DNA of 64,000 nt, from the NCBI GenBank assembly GCA_001465935.1, contig LNKV01000028.1, forward strand, positions 62,001 to 126,000. The letters are read 5' to 3'. A model generated the notes under the pieces. It had not been told where the DNA came from and did no database searches. It saw nothing but the letters and a program-made list of their open reading frames with translations. Positions 41,976 through 52,304 of this stretch are shown in pieces. This stretch comes from Clarireedia homoeocarpa (lineage: Eukaryota > Ascomycota > Leotiomycetes > Helotiales > Rutstroemiaceae). Both the position numbers and the translations under genes were made by a program. The number at the start of each line of letters is the position of its first letter. Positions within the stretch are counted from its first letter, which is position 1.

Positions 41976-44177
41976 ATGAAGTTGTCGGTTGCCTCTGCGT
42001 TCTCCGCGCTGTTAGCTACGGCTGCAGCTTCTACTCATCCTTTCCTGAACCGTGGGCGATTGTTCCCGCCAGTTGAGGCAGATGATGAATTCCCTATCAC
42101 AAGTGCAGCTGCTTCGACCACGACGGGCAATTCTACTTTTACGCAACTCTTAGATCATGATAACCCATCTGCTGGTACTTTCTCGCAGAGATTCTGGTGG
42201 AACTCGGAGTTTTGGGGCGGACCTGGATCGCCGGTAATGTTACAATTTTATTCTTGCAATTGAGTTGTAGCTGATGTGCCTAGATTGTGTTCTTCACACC
42301 GGGTGAAATAGCCGCAGATGGGTATGGTGGTTACTTGACCAATGCTACCATCACTGGACTGTTTGCGCAGGAAGTCAAGGGTGCTGTTGTTATGGTTGAG
42401 CGTAAGTCACGTTGCTGCTTTTAGGTGAGTAGAATGAATAACTGCTAAATCTGGTGCTGCAGATCGATACTGGGGTAAATCTTCACCATATGACAACTTG
42501 ACAACGACCAACCTACAATATCTCACTCTCGAGCAAGCTATTGCCGATTTCGTCTACTTCGCTAAGACAGTCGACCTTCCATTCGATTCTAACCATAGCA
42601 GTAATGCAGCAAGTGCTCCTTGGATCTACTCTGGTGGTAGTTATAGTGTGGGTTGGCCCTGGGTATTTGAATTGGGACGTGGGCTGATTATAAAAATAGG
42701 GTGCTCTCTCTGCTTGGACCGAGTCAACATCTCCTGGTACCTTCGTAAGTTTCTGATCCTCTGGTGTTTACGCTTTCTCTTTCGACGGCGGATACCGAAG
42801 TGTGCTATGGAAGTACATGCTAATTGTGACATCTAGTGGGCATACCATGCATCCAGTGCTCCAGTACAGGCTATCAGTGATTATGTGAGTAGCCATTGAC
42901 AACGCATGATATATATTGATGGTCACTAATATTTATCATAGTGGCAATACTTCTATCCTGTTCAAGATGGTATGCCAAAGAACTGCAGTGCGGATATCAA
43001 CCGGGTTATCAACTACATGGACAATATCTTGATTCACGGAAATGCAACCGCGAAGACTGCTTTGAAGAAAACTTTCGGATTGGAGGGTATTAAGCACGAC
43101 GACGACTTCATGGCGTAAGTCACATAGCCCTTGACAAAGGACGATTGTCTAACAATATCACAGTGTTCTTGAGAATGGACCTTGGTTGTGGCAATCAAAC
43201 AGCTTCTACACCAACTACTCAGGCTTCTTCCAATTCTGCGACACCATTGAGGTTAGTGGCTGTGGTCTCCTCGTTATATGCGAGTACTGATACAAGTGAA
43301 ATAGAACGTTACTGCTGGAGCTGCAATTACTCCAGGCCCAGAAGGCGTTGGTCTTGAGTTGGCATTGCAAGGTTATGCGAAGTGGGTCAAGGCTTACGTT
43401 CCTGGATGTGAGTGTTTCTGACAGCAGCATCTCGACTCTGAGGCTAATCCAGTGACTTTAGACTGTCAAAGCTTTGGTTATGACGATGAGAACGATCTGA
43501 CCTGTTTCGACAGTCACGATTTCAACAACAAGATGTTTAGAGACTACACTGTCGGCAATGCCATTGACAGACAGTGGAACTGGATGCTTTGCAATGAGCC
43601 ATTTGCCTACTGGCAAGAGTATGTTATTCATAAGGGGAATCATGTATGCCGCTAACACACTTTTAGTGGTGCACCAAAGAACAGGTCAACTCTCGTTTCT
43701 AGACTCGTTGACGCGGAGTACTGGCAAAGACAATGTTCCTTGTTCTTCCCAACAGAAGGCAATTACACTTTCGCTAGTGCCAAGGGGGCTACCGTCAAGA
43801 GAGTCAACAAATACACACAAGGATGGAAGCTGGAGAACACTACACGTCTCATCTGGACAAATGGGTATGCTTATTCAGTGTCCGTCGTTTATTTGAAGTT
43901 TCACTAACATAGACTTAGTCAATATGACCCGTGGAGAACTTCCGGTGTCAGCTCGCAATTCAGACCCGGTGGCGAGCTACAATCGACACCCCAACATCCA
44001 GTTCAAATCATTCCAGGTGGTTTCCACTGCTCAGATTTGAGACTCAAGAACGGTGCTGTCAATGCGGGCGTGCAGAAAGTTATCGATAATGAGGTGAAGC
44101 AGATTGTCGAGTGGACTGCTGAATTTTATAATCAGACTTCTCCATATAAATCATATAGTAGCAGAAGAAGGCATTAG
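41976..44177 (+). CDS. Secreted S28-family serine carboxypeptidase / prolyl endopeptidase
   Basis: Eleven exons: 41976-42233, 42284-42401, 42463-42647, 42700-42744, 42837-42884, 42942-43114, 43164-43251, 43305-43407, 43462-43618, 43667-43864 and 43919-44177; 543 aa. S28 enzymes cleave at or after proline; Aspergillus AN-PEP is a known secreted acid member. A signal peptide (MKLSVASAFSALLATAAA) leads the protein. The catalytic Ser lies in GGSYSG, cut by intron 3 just before the last Gly. The Asp is in GQYDPWR and the His in PGGFHCSD. HRYWGKSSPY is also diagnostic. About ten Asn-X-Ser/Thr sites suggest glycosylation. Two exons are only 45 and 48 nt. Intron 3 and intron 4 are the hardest joins, but the phase and family residues support them. 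Confidence 0.92.
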
Positions 44178-44743
44178 GTGGTAATAATTAGGTAGTTAGT
44201 TAGCCCTCATATCTGAGAATAATGAAATCATGAGAATATTAGACGATGTCTACTGTTGTGATGTGAATGACGAATCCTAGAATCTATCATTTGTCCAACA
44301 TTGATCCAACGCTGTCTGGTGAGAAGTAATGCCTTCCCTGCGCAGAAAACAGGTCGATTTAGGGACGATAAATCCCAAGCCAACAAGCTAGTTAGAGAAT
44401 TTAAAATACCTTGATTACTGATTCGTTCAAATAATAGTATCATCGGTCAGTTGTTTATGCACCAGAGTGCAAGATTACTATTCATGGCTGCGAACCCTCC
44501 ATGCACGGCTCGCACGCCTCCCCCTTTCCCCAGGGCTTATCAATCTTCACGTGTATCTTATCGCTAGCCGCTCGAGCTCCGCAACAACGCCACTTTCTTG
44601 CAAGCTGTCCTATCCCTCAGTATTATCAATCAACAATCCTAACACTAAAGGTATTTAAAGCATTTTTGTTTTCCTGGGGAATTGAGCTGTGTTATTGTAG
44701 TACATTCACTCACATATCTTCACTTCCTAGAAACGTATTCAAA
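44178..44743. other. Intergenic region before the PDI gene
   Basis: The plus-strand frame is open from 44501 into the PDI coding sequence, but the ATG at 44744 begins a proper signal peptide, so the upstream part is 5' UTR or promoter. Nothing else was seen. Confidence 0.6.
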
Positions 44744-45904
44744 ATGGTTCTCATCAAGACCCTTTTGTTCGCTGGTCTCGCCACCACAGCAGCTGCCGGC
44801 TCTGCAGTTATAGACCTCATTCCTTCCAACTTCGACCAATTTGCATTCGAAGGCAAACCAGCATTGGTAGAGTTCTTCGCGCCATGGTGCGGCCACTGCA
44901 AGAATCTCGCTCCGGTTTATGAGCAACTTGCTCAGGACTTTGCGTTTGCGAAGGACAAGGTTACGATTGCGAAGGTAGACGCAGATGCTGAGAAGAGTCT
45001 GGGAAAGAAATTTGGTATCCAAGGATTCCCAACCATCAAATATTTCGATGGAAAGAGCAAGACCCCGGAAGAATATAGTGGCGGAAGGGATATCGATAGT
45101 TTACATGAATTTATTACCCAGAAAACTGGTATCAAACCGAAGAAGCCGAAGGCTGCTCCAAGCCATGTGGAGATGTTGACCGATAAATCGTTCAAGGAAC
45201 AGATTGGTGGTGATAAGGATGTTCTTGTTGCTTTCACTGCTCCATGGTGTGGCCGTAAGTTTTCTACTTTGGCATTTTCTGCTTGGAGTGGCTAGCTAAC
45301 TCATCCTTTCATAGACTGCAAGAGCTTGGCACCAACATGGGAGACTGTCGCTCAAGATTTCGCCAACGAACCTAACGTCCTCATCGCCAAGGTTGACGCC
45401 GAAGCCGAGAACTCGAAGGCTACTGCTAAGGACCAAGACGTTACCTCATATCCAACCATCAAGTTCTTCCCTAAGGGCAGCACAACAGCCGAGGCATACA
45501 GCGGTGGACGTTCCGAGAAGGATCTTGTTGATTTCATGAACAGCAAGGCCGGTACTCACCGTACCCCAGGTGGAGGACTCGATTTGACCGCTGGTACCAT
45601 CGAGGCATTGGACAGCCTCGTTAGCAAATTCACTGGTGGATCAAGCATTGCTGAGATCGCAGCTGAAGCTACCAAAGCCGCACAAGACTACAAGGACGGC
45701 GCTCAATCTAAGTATGCTGAGTACTACGTCAAGGTCTTCGACAAGTTGAGCAAGAGCGACAACTACGCTGCTAAGGAGCTTGCTCGATTGGACGGTATCA
45801 TCAAGAAAGGAGGTCTTGCACCAGAGAAGTTGGATGAGTTCACTACCAAGACAAACATCTTGAGAAGATTCTTGGAAAAGGCTACTGGAAGGACCGAGTT
45901 GTAG
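44744..45904 (+). CDS. tigA: ER protein disulfide isomerase, TigA/ERp38 type
   Basis: Two exons: 44744-45254 and 45315-45904; 366 aa. It forms and rearranges disulfides in secreted proteins. Order: signal peptide (MVLIKTLLFAGLATTAAAG), thioredoxin domain a with WCGHC (Cys49/Cys52), a second thioredoxin domain with WCGHC (Cys169/Cys172), and a C-terminal helical ERp29-like domain from about residue 265. The intron splits the codon for the His of the second active site. The C-terminus is Arg-Thr-Glu-Leu, a weak variant of the HDEL/KDEL retrieval signal. The two-thioredoxin plus ERp29 layout matches Aspergillus TigA and Neurospora ERp38. It lies just after the secreted S28 peptidase on the same strand, but no shared regulation is shown. 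Confidence 0.94.
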
Positions 45905-46205
45905 GAAAAGTATGAATACTTTATGACGGTGGCTATTATGTTGGTTTCCATATTGCAGGAAAAGTTGAATGATTAAAGTCCGATTTGCTCTAAGTTGATC
46001 TAAATATGTATCTTGCTTAGCTTTTCCTGTGAAAATGATCCTTGGTATCGCCGCCCCTATCCATTCCTCCACCATTTCACCAACGCCTGTTGCTTGCCTT
46101 GACCATGATTGTAATTTCGCGTCCTGCTCAAACTCCCTTCCTCCCTAAGTTTCCCGCCCATGTTCCCGTATGTACAGTGATTTCCCAGTCGTTCGCTCGC
46201 TCCTT
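45905..46205. other. Short convergent spacer between PDI and the HSBP1-like gene
   Basis: Contains the 3' ends of two convergent genes. Nothing else is supported. Confidence 0.5.
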
Positions 46206-46651
46206 TCACATCTTCGTAGAATTATTCTTCGCATCCCTTGCCTCCTGGTTACTCTGCAGAGTCGCCTCTAAACTGTCCAATCGTCGCGACATCTCATCCA
46301 CTATATCATTCGCGCATACATTAGTAACTTGGTGCCCCAAGAATAGCAGCGCAGCGTTGCGCGCGGAAAAAGGGGGAATCGCGCACTCTTGGCAAATATC
46401 TCGCTCGACACTCCCGCAAATTTGTTCGACAGGGAGTTCAATAGCTCGTCCACGACGGCGCTGAGTTCGGCTGTTGCGGAGACATCGGCGGTTATCTAGA
46501 GAGCAGTGAGGAAATGGTTAGTCAAGCTTTTGGGATAGGGTGGTGGTATGGAGGCCGCGGGCCGGTAGGCTTTTGAGGGGGGTTGACTGACGGATGCTGT
46601 GGACATGCGATTGGGGTTTGGGGTATTCTGGACGGTGCCGTTTGTTGCCAT
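46206..46651 (-). CDS. Heat shock factor-binding protein 1 (HSBP1)-like small coiled-coil protein
   Basis: Three short exons on the minus strand: 46651-46592, 46495-46387 and 46300-46206, giving 87 aa, with all splice sites GT-AG and in phase (introns 96 and 86 nt). The core, from about residue 21, reads ITADVSATAELSAVVDELLN, then SLSNKFAGVSSEIFAKMDEM, then SRRLDSLEATLQSN. It has the heptad pattern and the length of HSBP1, whose animal members trim heat shock factor 1 trimers. The role in fungi is little studied and the HSF link is by family only. No exon is long enough to show as a gene on its own. It is head-to-head with the DSC E3 ligase gene, 399 bp apart. Confidence 0.75.
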
Positions 46652-47050
46652 GGTTTGATTGGTACTTGCAGTGGAGTGATTTCGCAGTGTTTAAATCGAG
46701 GAGGGGTGGAAAGAATGTCGAAGCTGTCGCAAATTGCTGGTCGCGAAACAATGGTTTCGAGGGGGTTTTTAATTTGTTTATCGTGAGACGGAGGTTCGAG
46801 GGGGAGGTGCCGTCATTGTACGTCCGAACAAATCGAATCGAGACTCAACTGTGTATGTTAGTCATTCGTATCAACAATCGACGTTAAGTTGCTCCATAAC
46901 ATAAGTTACGATTATTCTACCATGATTTTATAATTCGCTGTTATCCCTTCGACAGTATTACAAAATGCTCTGTTTCCCCTCCCCAGGTTGAAAATGGAAC
47001 GTCTTTCTTGTAATACCAAATCACGATAAATCCTCATCATCAACAACATC
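46652..47050. promoter_or_regulatory. Shared divergent promoter of the HSBP1-like and DSC E3 genes
   Basis: 399 bp between outward-facing start codons. An open frame crosses part of it on the plus strand but has no motif. No specific binding site is claimed. Confidence 0.45.
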
Positions 47051-49720
47051 ATGCCTCAAGCTTCACCTCGAGGCGACTTCGTCGGTCTGTTCGTTATCGT
47101 CCTATTCCTGTACATCTTCTCTTCCAACGAACCGAATCTGCCGCCGAATTTCGAGTCCCCGCGTAACTATGCTGAGGCACAGCTGAATAGGTCGAGGAAC
47201 GCGGTGGGGGTGTTAAATGCGACTGCTTGGGGGGATTTCGCACCAGCTGGACAAGCAGAACAGAGGAAGTGGTTGAACCTGACGGGGTTTAGGGAGGGAG
47301 ATGGATATCGGTGGGAGAGATTAGGGGTCTTCAGGGAGAAGTGCGATGAGATGAGGAAGTGGGCTGGGTATAGGGAAGTTGGTGAACAATTCCAGGCTGG
47401 AGGGGTGGGGATACATGGATTTTATGAGAATGCGACCGGGGTGGTGAGGGGCAAATGGGTGAGGTATATGGGAGGTTTGGAGGGTGGGAAAGAACTGAGG
47501 AGTAGACTGAATTTGAGCACGATTGCGCCTGGGGTTGACTGGGCTGTAAAGGATACGGATATGGAAGGGTGGGGGAGGAATGTTACAGGGAGGGAGGGGA
47601 GAATGATCGTTAATCTGGATGAGGCTGAGGGGAAGGAGATGATCTATAATAAGAGCAGACGATATACGCCAGAACAGAAGGCACAGAGTGGAGTTGATGA
47701 TCAAGTTACGAAGGACGAGGTTGAGCTACAAGGAAGAGATCTCAACGATGGCATTGAACGTATTAACCTTGGGCTTGATGTTAATCCAGCAACGGGAGTT
47801 TTGGTCAGGGAAATTTCTGGATCTCTTAACCTTAGAGACGAAAGCAGTAACGGAGAGGGCTACGAAATGAGACTTCACGGAGTGCATTGGCCTAAAGAAG
47901 GATCTCTTCTTCTCACAACTACGAGTGACAAATTTGATGGGGCTTATGGTCTTCCGCACTTTGCAACCGATGAAGATCATTTCAATAGTAGCGCTATCGT
48001 CATGAAAGAGAGAACACAGAAAGTTTTACAAAGGATGGAAAAAGAGGCCAAGGAGGATCCTAGGAGTATCTTGGAAGCTGATTATGTTGACGGGCTACCG
48101 ACACCTCACTGCGAGTATGTGATGTTCGCCCAGCTGCAAACTTTGAGGCGGCACGGAGCGGAGGCTCCATTGTCACATGATGTTATTCAGGAGATCGAGA
48201 ATGAACTGAGATTTCCAAATGGCGCACCGATTATGGAGGTACCGAGATTACAGATGTCAGTGGTAGTCTTCTCGCCTGATTGTGGATTTATGCTGGAATC
48301 AAAAGGGCCACCAAATTATGCACCTGCGGAGGGAGAACATCTTGTGGGCATGAAAGAAGAAGTTTACCTATCGCGTGTTCGGAGTTTCTTGTTAATGCTA
48401 GCTATGGTTTGGCTTGCTCAAACGTTGATGATAAAGATGCAATGCAAGGAAGCGTCTACACCATCGACAGTTGGGCGGGTCAGTATTCATACTATTGGCA
48501 TGATGCTTGTCGCGGATGGCGTGCTGTTCTTTGCCATGTCTTTTGCCAGCGCTACAATGCCGGGTATATTTCCTACTGCGCTTCTGGCATCATTTTCAGG
48601 TCTTATATCGCTGGTCATTGGTGGTCGCTTTATTCTCAATATCCATAGTGTTCAAGAACCAGAAAGACTAGAACAGGAACGAGCACAGGCTGCTGCTGCG
48701 GCTGCCGCACAAGCTAGAAACCCAAGGCCTTCGAGGCCGGCAGCTACAGTTATTACAGCAGCCGGTGCAGATACTCTACCATTGCCAGCAACTTCCAACG
48801 CACAAACCAGCACGGCAGATACCCCTATAATCATACCCTCAGATCAAGACATCGATGCTGAAATCGCCGAAAATACCGCCAACGCCGCATCAGCGGTACC
48901 TCGTCCCCCGACCACCCAACCTTCTCAAGCGTCCCAAGGCGTCACAGATTGGGGCCCCATTTACGCCCAATTCATGCTTCTCGTAACCATCATCTTCCTC
49001 GTCTCCCTCGCCTCCACTTCCTGGCCTCTCTTCCTCCGCACAGCCTACACCCACCTCCTCTCCATCACCTACCTCTCTCTCTGGCTCCCACAAATCAAAC
49101 GCAACATCCGCCGCAACTGCCGCAAAGCTCTCCTCTGGCGTTTCGTCATCGGACAGTCGGTTCTCAGACTCCTTCCCTTCGCGTACTTCTATCTCTACAA
49201 TGACAACATCCTCTTTGCCGATGGCGATGGCCTTGCGTTCTGCGTCCTCGCTGGTTGGGTCTGGTGTCAGGTTTTGGCGCTGGCTAGCCAGGAGATTTTG
49301 GGACCGAGGTGGGCTGCGCCGAAAGGGTGGTATGATGTTGGCTGGGATTATCATCCTGTGTTGAGAGAGGATGGCGTGGAGGAAGGGGGACTCCCGATTG
49401 GACTTCTGAAGGGGACGGAAGAGGGCGGCGGCCTTTCGAGAAGTAACACCGGCGATGAGGAACGAGTGTCGGGGTCAAATATGAGATCGGTGGATTGTGC
49501 GATTTGTATGCAGATTTTGGAGGTCCCAATTGTGCCGGCTGCTGGGGGTCATGAGGATGCTGCTGGAGGTGGCATAGGTGTAGGCGTTGTGGGGGTGTTA
49601 GCGAGGAGAGCGTATATGGTTACACCTTGTAGACATATTTTTCATACGCAGTGTCTTGAGGGCTGGATGAAGTTTAGGTTGCAGTGCCCGATTTGTAGGG
49701 AGACCCTTCCGCCTTTGTGA
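47051..49720 (+). CDS. dscA: Membrane RING E3 ubiquitin ligase of the DSC complex (Tul1/DscA)
   Basis: Single exon, 889 aa. In the Golgi/endosome the complex ubiquitinates membrane proteins, and in moulds it is needed to cleave the sterol regulator SrbA. The N-terminus has one membrane segment (VGLFVIVLFLYIF, residues 11-23). A large lumenal domain of about 400 residues follows. Then come six or seven membrane helices (for example SFLLMLAMVWLAQTL, GMMLVADGVLFFAMSFA, FMLLVTIIFLVSLAS), interrupted by a long Ala/Pro/Thr loop (about residues 540-630). The C-terminal RING (about 815-884) contains DCAICMQIL, then CRHIFHTQCLEGWM and CPICRETLPP, giving a RING-H2 ligand set. This architecture is diagnostic for Tul1/Dsc1. 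Confidence 0.95.
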   Translation: MPQASPRGDFVGLFVIVLFLYIFSSNEPNLPPNFESPRNYAEAQLNRSRNAVGVLNATAWGDFAPAGQAEQRKWLNLTGFREGDGYRWERLGVFREKCDEMRKWAGYREVGEQFQAGGVGIHGFYENATGVVRGKWVRYMGGLEGGKELRSRLNLSTIAPGVDWAVKDTDMEGWGRNVTGREGRMIVNLDEAEGKEMIYNKSRRYTPEQKAQSGVDDQVTKDEVELQGRDLNDGIERINLGLDVNPATGVLVREISGSLNLRDESSNGEGYEMRLHGVHWPKEGSLLLTTTSDKFDGAYGLPHFATDEDHFNSSAIVMKERTQKVLQRMEKEAKEDPRSILEADYVDGLPTPHCEYVMFAQLQTLRRHGAEAPLSHDVIQEIENELRFPNGAPIMEVPRLQMSVVVFSPDCGFMLESKGPPNYAPAEGEHLVGMKEEVYLSRVRSFLLMLAMVWLAQTLMIKMQCKEASTPSTVGRVSIHTIGMMLVADGVLFFAMSFASATMPGIFPTALLASFSGLISLVIGGRFILNIHSVQEPERLEQERAQAAAAAAAQARNPRPSRPAATVITAAGADTLPLPATSNAQTSTADTPIIIPSDQDIDAEIAENTANAASAVPRPPTTQPSQASQGVTDWGPIYAQFMLLVTIIFLVSLASTSWPLFLRTAYTHLLSITYLSLWLPQIKRNIRRNCRKALLWRFVIGQSVLRLLPFAYFYLYNDNILFADGDGLAFCVLAGWVWCQVLALASQEILGPRWAAPKGWYDVGWDYHPVLREDGVEEGGLPIGLLKGTEEGGGLSRSNTGDEERVSGSNMRSVDCAICMQILEVPIVPAAGGHEDAAGGGIGVGVVGVLARRAYMVTPCRHIFHTQCLEGWMKFRLQCPICRETLPPL

Positions 49721-50318
49721 TGGGCTGGAGGGAATTTGGAAAGGGGATGGTAGGCTAATAATGAGTCAGTTGTGAAATGCATACGGATGGATTTCCTAAA
49801 GTAAACAAATAACACGTCTATACTCTTCAAAATTATCACATACATAATATATCTCAATAGAGACAAGTAGCTCGATCAATCGTGAACATTGTAAATGAAG
49901 TCGGAAATTCTCATTTCGCTTCCTGTAATATTGCTGGGCCATTTATATTTGTTCTTCTTCCGTATTGAAGATATCGAGCCTTGCTCTATCTACTGTAGCT
50001 TTAGCTAAACCCTATCTGTTGTCCGTTTGTTTGTCTGTCTGTCTGCCTGTCCGTTCATGTCTATAAAGTACATTGAGATATCTATCGCTTTCTATATAAT
50101 GCATGGTCGCTTGCTCGCTCAATAAATCAAATCAAATCAAATCAAATGAAATCAATAACGTAGGTATCTCTGTATCTATCTGTATATCTCGGGGTCCATT
50201 CATCCATTAACAGCTACTTATAACCCCGCATCTTTATTTCCTCAACCATGGGCACATCCTACTCTTTCAAATTAATCTAGCCCATCACCATCACCATCAC
50301 CATCGCCACCACCCCTCT
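49721..50318. other. Convergent spacer with AATCA repeats
   Basis: TTTGTCTGTC-type and AATCA repeats (50124-50155) and ATATCT-rich sequence. Contains 3' ends of two convergent genes. No gene is supported. Confidence 0.6.
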
Positions 50319-52304
50319 TCACTTCCCCGCTCTCCGGATCTTAATCCCCTTCAAGCCCCCCACACTCCTCCACACACTATCACTCACTCTAATCGGTAGC
50401 TTTCTCCCCTTCAACCTCTGATCCACCAACCACATCCCCACCACGAATTCCTCCTTCTCCAACCTCCCCTTCCCTTCCCCAGTGCCAACTCCAGTCCCAC
50501 CCTTCCCCTCAACCAACTCCCACACCTCCCCCAGCACCTCCCAATCTAGCCTCGACCGTTCCCAAATATCCCTCACCACCAGTCCGCATACGCTCTCCTC
50601 CGCCCCCTCCACGTATCCCACCGCGCCATTCGGCAGGATCGTCTCCGGGAAGAGACCGCGATTGGACGCCCACACGGCTTCGTAGCGTTTGCGCTCGCGC
50701 TCGGTGATGGCATCGCGCCAGCGCTTGCGGTCGCCCTCGTGGTGCTTGTTGGGGTGTTTCTTCACCAGGTGGTGTTTTTTGGCGCGGCGCTTTTCGTTTT
50801 CGTCAGGGGCGGGGGAGGATTTGGGGTGCGGGCGCATGGTGGTTTTGAGGTGGGGGCGGGAGGGGGACGGGTTGCGGGAGATGGAGGGGGAGGGACTGTG
50901 GTGGTGGTGGGGGTGGAAGAGATGGGTGTGGTGGTTGTGACGGCGGGTGGGAGGGGGAGCGGGGGGTTGAGGAGTGTTTTTTGAGGGGGAGGGGACGCGG
51001 GATGAGGCGAGCGAGGAGGCGACGATGGCGTTGGCGAGGGAGTCGATGGGGTTGGGGGAGGTGGAGAGGCTGGGGAGGGGGCGTGGGGGTTGCCGGGATA
51101 GTTCGGCGCGCCAGGAGAGGCGCCGTTGGGATGAGGCGGATACAAAGGAGTCATTGGAGGAGGCGTCGCTGTCGTTTGTGTCATGAGCTGAGGGGGTAGA
51201 GGTGGGTTTAGATGGGAGAATTGTTTTAGGCTTAGGAGATTTGGGAGGTGGAGGTTTCGTTGTGGTGGATGTGCGTCTTGGGGGTTGGACCGGGGGTTTA
51301 GAGTTCTGTTCTATCGCCTTGGGAGATGCAATGGATGAGGTGGATTTTGGGGCGGGAGCGGCAGGTTTCGGAGGTGGACGTATTGTTTTGTCTTCAGTAG
51401 ATTCCACTAAAGCAGGTCGGGGAGGTTTGATTGGAGGGTTTGGCGCATCTTTCGTTGACTCTGAGGGAGCATTGTAGGACGATACTGGCCGAGGAGCTGG
51501 TGGTGTAGGCTTTGAGACTGAAGCTTTCATTGTCTCTGACCTCAGTCCTTCCAAAGAAGCACGCCGCGGTGGCTGCACAGGCGGCTTCGTAGACTTCTTG
51601 GGTGAGGGTAGAAGATGCGGACTAGGAGCCAGAGTTGTAGCAGAAGACACAGGTCGCAGCCGTGGTGAAACCGGACGTTTAACTACTTTCTTTTGCGACG
51701 GCGTCGCATTCTGCTCAAACATTCCTACCAGAGAAGACGTAGGAGGTATACTCGAAACGTCAGGCCGCCTATCATGACTATCAATCGATGAAGCATAAGA
51801 TAGTCTCCTCGCCGGCGAAGGTAATCGCTGCCCAGTATGATTCGGACTATTCGACACGGACCTCGAAGCAGCTAGATTCGCCGCCATAAAAGCCGGCGAT
51901 TTCGCAGGATCCGCGGTATTGCGCGATGGTTGTAAAAGTCCATTGAGTCGCTGATTGAACTGCGGTGATCCCCTCTGCACGCCCCATCCCTCTGACGCAT
52001 CCGTCGTTGAACTTTCGCCCGTTCTCTGACTTCTCATATGTTGCTCCAGCGTTGAGCTTTTCGCTGGTGAAAGCGATCTCCCACCAACCTTTGTTGCTGC
52101 TGCCAACGCCCCATTGCTTCCGCTGTACGTATTGACGATCGGTTTCGGCTTGACCGGAGGTTTGTTCGAGAAGGCAAATGACGCACCCGTCAATGCCGCA
52201 TTTTGTGCTCGTAACGGCTGCTGTACTGATCTGCGCGTCGTGCTAATGGTACCGCTGCTGTTGGCGTTGCCGTTCGTGTCACTAGGATTCGATTCGGCAG
52301 TCAT
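50319..52304 (-). CDS. IRS4: IRS4/TAX4-type EH-domain protein
   Basis: Single exon on the minus strand, 661 aa. Yeast Irs4 and Tax4 bind the phosphatase Inp51 and affect phosphoinositide levels, cell-wall signalling and rDNA silencing. Residues 1-520 are Ser/Pro/Lys-rich and disordered, with several PPxPP and RRxS stretches, which is typical. The C-terminal EH domain spans about 535-655: ITERERKRYEAVWASNRGLF, then SVCGLVVRDIWERSRLDWEV, LEKEEFVVGMWLVDQRLKGR and LPIRVSDSVWRSVG. A Gly-rich insertion (GKGGTGVGTGEGKG) sits in its middle. The plus strand opposite has several long open frames, caused by Pro codons reading as Gly; they are shadows. Confidence 0.87.
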   Translation of the reverse strand: MTAESNPSDTNGNANSSGTISTTRRSVQQPLRAQNAALTGASFAFSNKPPVKPKPIVNTYSGSNGALAAATKVGGRSLSPAKSSTLEQHMRSQRTGESSTTDASEGWGVQRGSPQFNQRLNGLLQPSRNTADPAKSPAFMAANLAASRSVSNSPNHTGQRLPSPARRLSYASSIDSHDRRPDVSSIPPTSSLVGMFEQNATPSQKKVVKRPVSPRLRPVSSATTLAPSPHLLPSPKKSTKPPVQPPRRASLEGLRSETMKASVSKPTPPAPRPVSSYNAPSESTKDAPNPPIKPPRPALVESTEDKTIRPPPKPAAPAPKSTSSIASPKAIEQNSKPPVQPPRRTSTTTKPPPPKSPKPKTILPSKPTSTPSAHDTNDSDASSNDSFVSASSQRRLSWRAELSRQPPRPLPSLSTSPNPIDSLANAIVASSLASSRVPSPSKNTPQPPAPPPTRRHNHHTHLFHPHHHHSPSPSISRNPSPSRPHLKTTMRPHPKSSPAPDENEKRRAKKHHLVKKHPNKHHEGDRKRWRDAITERERKRYEAVWASNRGLFPETILPNGAVGYVEGAEESVCGLVVRDIWERSRLDWEVLGEVWELVEGKGGTGVGTGEGKGRLEKEEFVVGMWLVDQRLKGRKLPIRVSDSVWRSVGGLKGIKIRRAGK

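Noticed and set aside
50482..51477. Several Gly/Arg-rich plus-strand frames opposite the IRS4-type gene
   Set aside because: They arise from Pro codons read on the other strand; the minus-strand gene ends in a clear EH domain.
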